Source of the DNA: Chthoniobacterales bacterium
GTDB taxonomy: Bacteria > Verrucomicrobiota > Verrucomicrobiia > Chthoniobacterales > JACTMZ01
Direction: 5' to 3'
NCBI GenBank assembly: GCA_018883245.1
Contig: VEQL01000006.1
Coordinates: forward strand, 1 to 64,000
Length of the DNA: 64,000 bases
Positions 59,167-64,000 of the stretch are shown one piece after another. Each line of letters opens with the position of its first letter. Positions within the stretch are counted from its first letter, which is position 1. Made by a program: the position numbers and the translations under genes. Below the pieces are notes generated by a model. It was given only the letters and a program-made list of their open reading frames with translations, searched no databases and was not told the DNA's origin.

Positions 59167-59205
59167 ATCCTCCGCATCGGGTCGCGGATGCCGTAATTTT
59201 TTCCC

Positions 59206-60813
59206 GTGAGCTACCAGGTTTTCGCCCGCAAATACCGCCCGCAGGTGTTCGAGGAGGTTCTCGGGCAGGACAGCGTGGTTCGCACACTGCGCAACGCGAT
59301 CAAGTCGGACCGCCTTGCGCATGCCTACCTTTTCGTCGGTCCGCGCGGGGTGGGGAAGACATCGACAGCGCGCATCTTTGCCAAGGCGTTGAATTGCGCG
59401 AAAGGGCCGACCGCCACGCCTTGCGGGGAGTGCGATCCCTGCCGCGAGATCGCCGCCGGCAACAGCCTCGACGTGCTTGAGATCGACGGCGCGAGCAACA
59501 ACAGTGTCGAGCAGGTGCGCGAACTGCGGGAAAACGTCCGCTTTCTTCCCGCGCACGGCAAATTCCGCATCTACCTCATCGACGAGGTCCACATGTTGAG
59601 CACGGCGGCTTTCAACGCCTTGCTCAAGACGCTGGAGGAACCTCCGGCGCATGTGAAATTCCTCTTTGCCACCACCGAAGCGCACAAGTTGCCGGCCACC
59701 ATCATCAGCCGCTGCCAGCGCTTCGATCTCCAGCCGATCCGCGACGATGTGGCGGCCGCGCATCTGCTGGCCATCGCGAAGAAGGAAAAGGTGGCGCTTG
59801 ATCCGGCGGCGGCGGACGTGATCGCGCGCGCGGCCGAGGGCGGCATGCGCGACGCCGAGTCGATGCTCGACCAGGTCGTTTCGTTCTGCGGCGAAAAGGT
59901 GACCGAGAAGGATGTGCTTTCCATTTTCGGGTTCGCCTCCGCCGCGCAGGTTGCAGAACTGGCCGGTCATGTGCTCTCGGGCGATGCTGCGGCTGCGCTC
60001 GATCTGGTGGCGGCACAGGCCGAAGAGGGCAAGGACTTGGGACGGCTACTCGCCGACCTCGTCGCGCTTTGCCGCGACTTGCTGGTCAGCGAAGTCACGG
60101 CGAAGGAGATGCCGGGGCGCCGCGGGGAGTTGCTCGCCCCGCTGCGCGGACGCTTTCCCGCCCGCAAGCTCACCGGGCTGCTGGAGATTTTTTCCGCCGC
60201 GGAGGCGGGACTGCGGTTTTCGCCCGACAAGAAACTTCCCCTCGAGCTTGCCGTGGTCAAAGGCATCCAGCTTCTGCATACGGCGGACTTGGATGAAGTG
60301 CTCGAAACGCTCGCCATTCTGCGCGGCGGGGCGCCCGCGCCTGCGGCCGCCACCCGCAAGGCAGCCGCGCCCGCACCTGCCAAACCCGCGGCGATCGCGA
60401 AACCCGAACCGGCTGCTCCGCAGTCGTCGCATCGTGCCGACCTCTCCGTGAAAGACGCGTGGGTCAAAGTGGTCGCGGAGATTTCCGCCCGGCACACCAT
60501 CCGGAGCGCTTGGCTCGAGGAGGCCCAGGAAATTACCGAGGAAGACGGTGTGCTGCGCGTCATTTTTCCCGCCAGCGCCGCACGGCAGATCAAGGCGCCG
60601 TATGCCAAAGACCAGGCGCAACTCGTCTCGCAGCTCTGGGAAAAAAATACCGGGCGAAATGTTGTTTTCCGTCCGGAGGCGACCGGCGCAGACACGTTGA
60701 AGGCTGCGCCCGCCGCCGCAGCGTCTTCCGCGGACGATTTCGAAAACGATCCCGGGATCGAGGCTGCCATCGAGCTGTTCGGCGCAACTTTGGAAAAAGA
60801 GGAGTCTCAATGA
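59206..60813 (+). CDS. dnaX: DNA polymerase III subunit gamma/tau
   Basis: Clamp-loader ATPase of the replisome. It has 535 residues from GTG 59206. KYRPQVFEEVLGQ and HAYLFVGPRGVGKTSTARIFAKALNC (in blocks) give the Walker A near residue 45. Zinc-binding cysteines follow (CAKGPTATPCGECDPC), then Walker B LIDEVHMLS and sensor 1 FATTEAHKLPATIISRCQRF. An Ala-Pro-Lys-rich linker leads to a C-terminal tau-like domain. A run of seven A at 60641-60647 reads A AAA AAT in frame and could allow -1 slippage. The stop overlaps the ybaB start (ATGA). Confidence 0.95.
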   Translation: MSYQVFARKYRPQVFEEVLGQDSVVRTLRNAIKSDRLAHAYLFVGPRGVGKTSTARIFAKALNCAKGPTATPCGECDPCREIAAGNSLDVLEIDGASNNSVEQVRELRENVRFLPAHGKFRIYLIDEVHMLSTAAFNALLKTLEEPPAHVKFLFATTEAHKLPATIISRCQRFDLQPIRDDVAAAHLLAIAKKEKVALDPAAADVIARAAEGGMRDAESMLDQVVSFCGEKVTEKDVLSIFGFASAAQVAELAGHVLSGDAAAALDLVAAQAEEGKDLGRLLADLVALCRDLLVSEVTAKEMPGRRGELLAPLRGRFPARKLTGLLEIFSAAEAGLRFSPDKKLPLELAVVKGIQLLHTADLDEVLETLAILRGGAPAPAAATRKAAAPAPAKPAAIAKPEPAAPQSSHRADLSVKDAWVKVVAEISARHTIRSAWLEEAQEITEEDGVLRVIFPASAARQIKAPYAKDQAQLVSQLWEKNTGRNVVFRPEATGADTLKAAPAAAASSADDFENDPGIEAAIELFGATLEKEESQ

Positions 60814-61124
60814 ACATACAGAAAATGATGAAAGAGGCGCAGAAGATGCAGGAACGTCTCGCCAAGGCGCAGAGCGATCTCGCCGCCCAATCCCTGCAGG
60901 TTTCCGCCGGCGGCGGCAAAGTCACGGTGACTGCCAACGGGTCCGGTGATATCACCGGCATCAAAATCGCCCCGGAGGTCGTCGATCCCCGGGATGTCGA
61001 AATGTTGGAGGATCTGGTGCTGTCCGGAGTGCGCGAGGCGCAGGAAGCGGCGCGCAAATTGCAGGCCGATTCGATGGGCAAGGTCACCGGTGGCCTCGGA
61101 GGTTTGCCCGGATTTGGGCTTTGA
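60810..61124 (+). CDS. ybaB: YbaB/EbfC-family nucleoid-associated protein
   Basis: A 104-residue DNA-binding protein usually encoded directly after dnaX. The N-terminal coiled coil reads MNIQKMMKEAQKMQERLAKAQ. VSAGGGKVTVTANGSGDITGIKI forms the central sheet, and LEDLVLSGVREAQEAARKL with a Gly-rich tail (GGLGGLPGFGL) ends it. A strong ribosome binding site (GAGGAG) lies 5 bases before ATG 60810. No recR follows; nadA lies convergent instead. Confidence 0.95.
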   Translation: MNIQKMMKEAQKMQERLAKAQSDLAAQSLQVSAGGGKVTVTANGSGDITGIKIAPEVVDPRDVEMLEDLVLSGVREAQEAARKLQADSMGKVTGGLGGLPGFGL

Positions 61125-61139
61125 TTTTGTAGAGTTTCA

Positions 61140-61158
61140 CGGCGCGTCGGGCGCGCCG
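61140..61158. terminator. GC-rich hairpin between convergent ybaB and nadA
   Basis: CGGCGCG and CGCGCCG form a perfect 7-bp stem around TCGGG, 15 bases after the ybaB stop and just before the nadA stop. There is no T-run, so it may act only as a 3' end stabiliser. Confidence 0.35.
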
Positions 61159-61162
61159 GGCC

Positions 61163-62086
61163 CTACCGGCTCAGTTCCAGCATGCGCCGGATGGGCACCT
61201 CGGCCCGCGCACGCAGTTCTTCGGGGATGACAATTTGCGGAGAAAGGTCGCGCAGGCAGTCGCGCAACTTCTCCAGCGTGTTCATTTTCATGTAGCGGCA
61301 GTCCGCGCAGGCACAGTGATCGGTCGGACCGGGAATAAAGGTTTTGCCGGGAATCTCCCGCTTGAGCCGGTGGAGCATCCCGGATTCGGTGACGATGATG
61401 AACGCTTCGGCCGGCGAATTTTTGCAATAGCCGACCATTTTTTCCGTCGAACACACCTCGTCGGCGAGAATGCGCACGGCGTGCGTGCACTCGGGGTGCG
61501 CGACAACGGGTGCTCCCGGATATTCGGCGCGGATCTTTTCGATGCTTTGGCGCGTGAATTCCACATGCACGTAGCAGTTGCCTTTCCAAAGCGTCATGGG
61601 GCGACCGGTCTGCTCGGTCACCCAGGACCCGAGATTCTCATCGGGCACGAAGAGAATGTTGCGGTCCGCTGGCACGCTCTGGACGATTTTCACCGCGTTG
61701 CCGCTGGTGCAAATCACGTCGGAGAGCGCTTTGACCCCGGCCGAGCAATTGATGTAAGCGACGACGTAATAATTCTTGTCCGCATGCTCGCGAAGGTAAG
61801 CCTTGAGCTTGTCCGCCGGGCAGGAGTCGCTGAGCGAACAGCCGGCGTTGAGGTCCGGAATGACCACCGTTTTTCCGGGATTCACGATTTTCGCCGTCTC
61901 TCCCATGAAGTGGACGCCGCAGAAGGCTATCACATCGGCATCGGTCTCGGCTGCGCGATAGCTCAAACCGAGCGAATCGCCCACATGGTCGGCGAGTTCC
62001 TGGATCTCGGCGACTTGGTAGTTGTGTGCGAGAATGACGGCATTGCGCTCTTTTTTCAGGCGCCTGATCTCATCGGCCAGGAACAT
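61163..62086 (-). CDS. nadA: quinolinate synthase A
   Basis: Condenses iminoaspartate with dihydroxyacetone phosphate to quinolinate for NAD synthesis, using a [4Fe-4S] cluster. It has 307 residues, the short form of the family. Signatures are AVILAHNYQVAEIQELADHVGDS (in blocks), the cluster Cys in IAFCGVHFMGETAK, NPGKTVVIPDLNAGCSLSDS, HPECTHAV and the C-terminal cluster Cys in CADCRYMKMNTLEKL. ATG 62086 was chosen because the family N-terminus starts there; upstream frame is not protein-like. nadB and nadC are not in the window. Confidence 0.95.
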   Translation of the reverse strand: MFLADEIRRLKKERNAVILAHNYQVAEIQELADHVGDSLGLSYRAAETDADVIAFCGVHFMGETAKIVNPGKTVVIPDLNAGCSLSDSCPADKLKAYLREHADKNYYVVAYINCSAGVKALSDVICTSGNAVKIVQSVPADRNILFVPDENLGSWVTEQTGRPMTLWKGNCYVHVEFTRQSIEKIRAEYPGAPVVAHPECTHAVRILADEVCSTEKMVGYCKNSPAEAFIIVTESGMLHRLKREIPGKTFIPGPTDHCACADCRYMKMNTLEKLRDCLRDLSPQIVIPEELRARAEVPIRRMLELSR

Positions 62087-62121
62087 GGGTGCACTATGGC
62101 TCTGCGGGCGCGGGGACGCAA

Positions 62122-63045
62122 TCAGAGCGCGAGCTTTTCCACGTCTTCCGGCGTGCCCACGGATTGCACGGGTGTGCCTTTGCGGATGCGCGCAACCATG
62201 CCCGCGAGCGTGGTGCCGGGGCCAAGTTCGAGGAAGCTGTCGCATCCGAGTTCATCGAGCAGGCATGTCACGCAGTCCGCCCAACGCACGCTGTCCGTGA
62301 CCTGGTCGGCGAGGGTGCGCCGGATGTCATCGGCGTTTTTCACGGCTTTCGCATCGACGTTGCAAACGACCGGGAAGTGGGGTTCGTTCAGCGGAGTGCG
62401 GAGAAGGACTTCTCCCAGACGCTCGTATGCCGGTTGCATCAGGCGCGAATGGAAGGCGCCGGCCACTTTGAGTTCCACGGCTTTGCGTATACCGAAATCT
62501 TTGGCCATGCCGACGGCCATCGAGACTTTACCGGCCTCGCCCGAAATCACGATTTGGCCGGGCGAATTTATGTTGGCCACATCGACATCGGTCTGGGCAG
62601 CGAGATCGCGGACCACGTTTTCGTCCACTCCGATCATCGCCGCCATTCCGCCGCGCGTCACCTCGCAGGCCTCCTGCATGAACTTTCCGCGCTGCGCGAC
62701 CAACTGAAGCCCGGTGGCGAAGTCGAAAGTTCCCGCGGCCGCGTGCGCGGTGAATTCGCCGAGCGATAGTCCTGCCGTTCCCCTCACGGGCAATTCACCC
62801 AGCTTTTCACGGACCACCGCCAACGCCGCCAAACCATGCACGTAAAGGGCGGGTTGGCAGACGGACGTCTTGGTCAGTTCCTCCTCGGGTCCTTCCCAGC
62901 AAATTCTGCTCAGAGGCCAACCGAGAATTTCATCGGCTTGACGGAAAAGGTCCGCAGCGACGGGAAACTTTGCGGCCAGATCTTTGCCCATGCCGACCGC
63001 TTGGGCTCCCTGACCGGGAAAAACGAGTGCGAGTGTTTTGTTCAT
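62122..63045 (-). CDS. fabD: malonyl-CoA:ACP transacylase
   Basis: Loads malonyl units onto acyl carrier protein in fatty acid synthesis. It has 307 residues. ALVFPGQGAQAVGMGKDL opens the fold. The nucleophile Ser is in GTAGLSLGEFTAHAAAG near residue 90, where most bacteria have GHSLGE, so Leu replaces the usual His before Ser. The catalytic His is in VAGAFHSRLMQPA, and LELGPGTTLAGMV is the conserved C-terminal block. Its start overlaps the stop of the glycerate kinase gene by 4 bases. Other fab genes are not visible here. Confidence 0.95.
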   Translation of the reverse strand: MNKTLALVFPGQGAQAVGMGKDLAAKFPVAADLFRQADEILGWPLSRICWEGPEEELTKTSVCQPALYVHGLAALAVVREKLGELPVRGTAGLSLGEFTAHAAAGTFDFATGLQLVAQRGKFMQEACEVTRGGMAAMIGVDENVVRDLAAQTDVDVANINSPGQIVISGEAGKVSMAVGMAKDFGIRKAVELKVAGAFHSRLMQPAYERLGEVLLRTPLNEPHFPVVCNVDAKAVKNADDIRRTLADQVTDSVRWADCVTCLLDELGCDSFLELGPGTTLAGMVARIRKGTPVQSVGTPEDVEKLAL

Positions 63046-64000
63046 AAAATGTCGCCTTCACGCAGTGCCTTTGCAGCGCGACCAGCGGCGCTTTGGAGAA
63101 GTGGGCCGGCGTGTGTCATGGCGTATTGGAGCGTCATGGAGTCATCGGAGATCGGAATCGCCGCGTCGAAGTTGTCGCGGCACTCGCTATTGCTTAACGG
63201 AATGGAACCTGCCAGAGCAATCACGGGTTTACCGTGGAGACGTGCAAGGCGCGCAACGCCCGCGGCAACCTTGCCATCGCCGGTTTGTTTGTCGATGCGG
63301 CCCTCGCCTGTGACAATCACATCAGCCGAAGCCACCGCCCTTTCAAATCCGGTGATGCCGGCAATCGTGTCGAAACCCGGGCGCAGCTCGCCGCCGAGGA
63401 AGACAAGCACGCCGAAACCCAATCCGCCCGCCGCGCCCGCACCGGGTGTGTTTGCGGCTGAGGCGTGCAGATCACGCGCGGCCACATCGGCCAGACGTGT
63501 CATTGACGCTTCGAGAGCTTCCACCGCTTCCGGGGACGCGCCCTTCTGCGCCGCGTAAGTGCGGGATGAGCCGTGAGGGCCGAGAAGGGGGTTTCGCACA
63601 TCCACGAGTGCGCAAAACCTGCAAGTAATTCCCTGCGCAGGTCTCCCGATGTGTTCCAGTGCCGAAAGGTTGCATGGGAGGGGATCGAGGTGCACGCCAT
63701 GCTTGTCGTGGAATCGGTAACCAAGCGCGTCCGCCATGCCGCAGCCTCCGTCGTTGGTTGCGCTGCCTCCCAAACACAGGCGGATATCGTCCGCGCCGGC
63801 TTCCTGCGCGGCGCGGATTACTTCGCCTAGACCTGCGGATGTCGCAGTTAGCGGATCGAGTTCATCCGGTGACAGCCCGGCAAGCCCGCAAACGCCGGCT
63901 ACTTCGATCCATGCCGTTCGTCTCGTTGGTTGCCATAGCCACGCTGCCTGCACAGGACGCCCGCGCGCGTCGCGTGTAGTCGTCGCCATTCGCTCTCCGC
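63042..64000 (-). CDS. glycerate kinase (GlxK/GarK family), 5' end beyond the window
   Basis: Phosphorylates glycerate to phosphoglycerate. The visible 319 codons cover the C-terminal part of a family whose members have about 380 residues. The frame remains open to the window edge, so an internal ATG at 63989 is probably not the start. Conserved blocks are GADDIRLCLGGSATNDGGCGMADALGY, KGASPEAVEAL, TPGAGAAGGLGFGVLVFLGGELRPG (in part), DVIVTGEGRIDKQTGDGKV and KPVIALAGSI. Coupling to fabD by a 4-base overlap suggests one operon. Confidence 0.93.
   Translation of the reverse strand, partial: GERMATTTRDARGRPVQAAWLWQPTRRTAWIEVAGVCGLAGLSPDELDPLTATSAGLGEVIRAAQEAGADDIRLCLGGSATNDGGCGMADALGYRFHDKHGVHLDPLPCNLSALEHIGRPAQGITCRFCALVDVRNPLLGPHGSSRTYAAQKGASPEAVEALEASMTRLADVAARDLHASAANTPGAGAAGGLGFGVLVFLGGELRPGFDTIAGITGFERAVASADVIVTGEGRIDKQTGDGKVAAGVARLARLHGKPVIALAGSIPLSNSECRDNFDAAIPISDDSMTLQYAMTHAGPLLQSAAGRAAKALREGDIL

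Overview
The window looks like a chromosomal segment of a Gram-negative bacterium, most likely from the Verrucomicrobiota or a close PVC relative. The Gram-negative traits are a Wza-like exporter, lipobox lipoproteins and a lipocalin. The PVC pointers are a GreA factor with a very long N-terminal extension (known in Chlamydia), SLSDAAAESL-type repeat proteins, a DUF4159 protein and a GLSLGE-type FabD. This is inferred from gene content; no rRNA is present. The core is GC-rich with frequent GTG/TTG starts and 1-14 nt gene overlaps. The first 8 kb is visibly less GC-rich.

Positions 1-8.1 kb are an accessory region. It holds an IS200/IS605-type element, an IS5/IS427-type element, two related repeat-protein genes damaged by these elements, and a same-strand series of small, mostly unrecognised genes, including two GIY-YIG-like proteins (one frameshifted) and a PD-(D/E)XK-like protein. 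A short imperfect repeat recurs after several of these genes. At 8.1-14.0 kb lies a two-gene AddB/AddA-like helicase-nuclease operon.

From 14.1 kb onward the content is mainly housekeeping. At 14-27 kb: a BASS transporter, a UPF0173 hydrolase, NuoG, a Wzc-like tyrosine kinase with a Wza-like exporter, TypA, YebC and Rho. At 26.7-33 kb: prfB with an intact programmed +1 frameshift, ftsB, enolase, long GreA, an Rrf2 regulator and argG. At 33-44 kb: envelope proteins (GYF_2 membrane protein, lipocalin, a large Ig-like anchored protein, a degenerate L,D-transpeptidase), a sugar transporter, glgC, glmS and a monomeric isocitrate dehydrogenase. Two short non-autonomous elements with the terminal repeats of the IS5-type element sit at convergent gene junctions here.

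At 44-64 kb: DUF971, YggS, a LysR regulator, a NodB-type deacetylase, an MgtC-like protein, an Lrp-like regulator with an aminotransferase and DUF983 protein, tRNA-Thr(CGT), a PotD-like lipoprotein, folD, a DUF374 acyltransferase, a DUF4159 protein, upp, an MsbA-like ABC transporter, purH, dnaX-ybaB, nadA, fabD and a glycerate kinase cut by the window end. No intergenic stretch exceeds about 300 bases. The longest (18274-18474, 24113-24308, 26489-26676, 6772-6945) hold only the candidate sites listed, or nothing recognisable.
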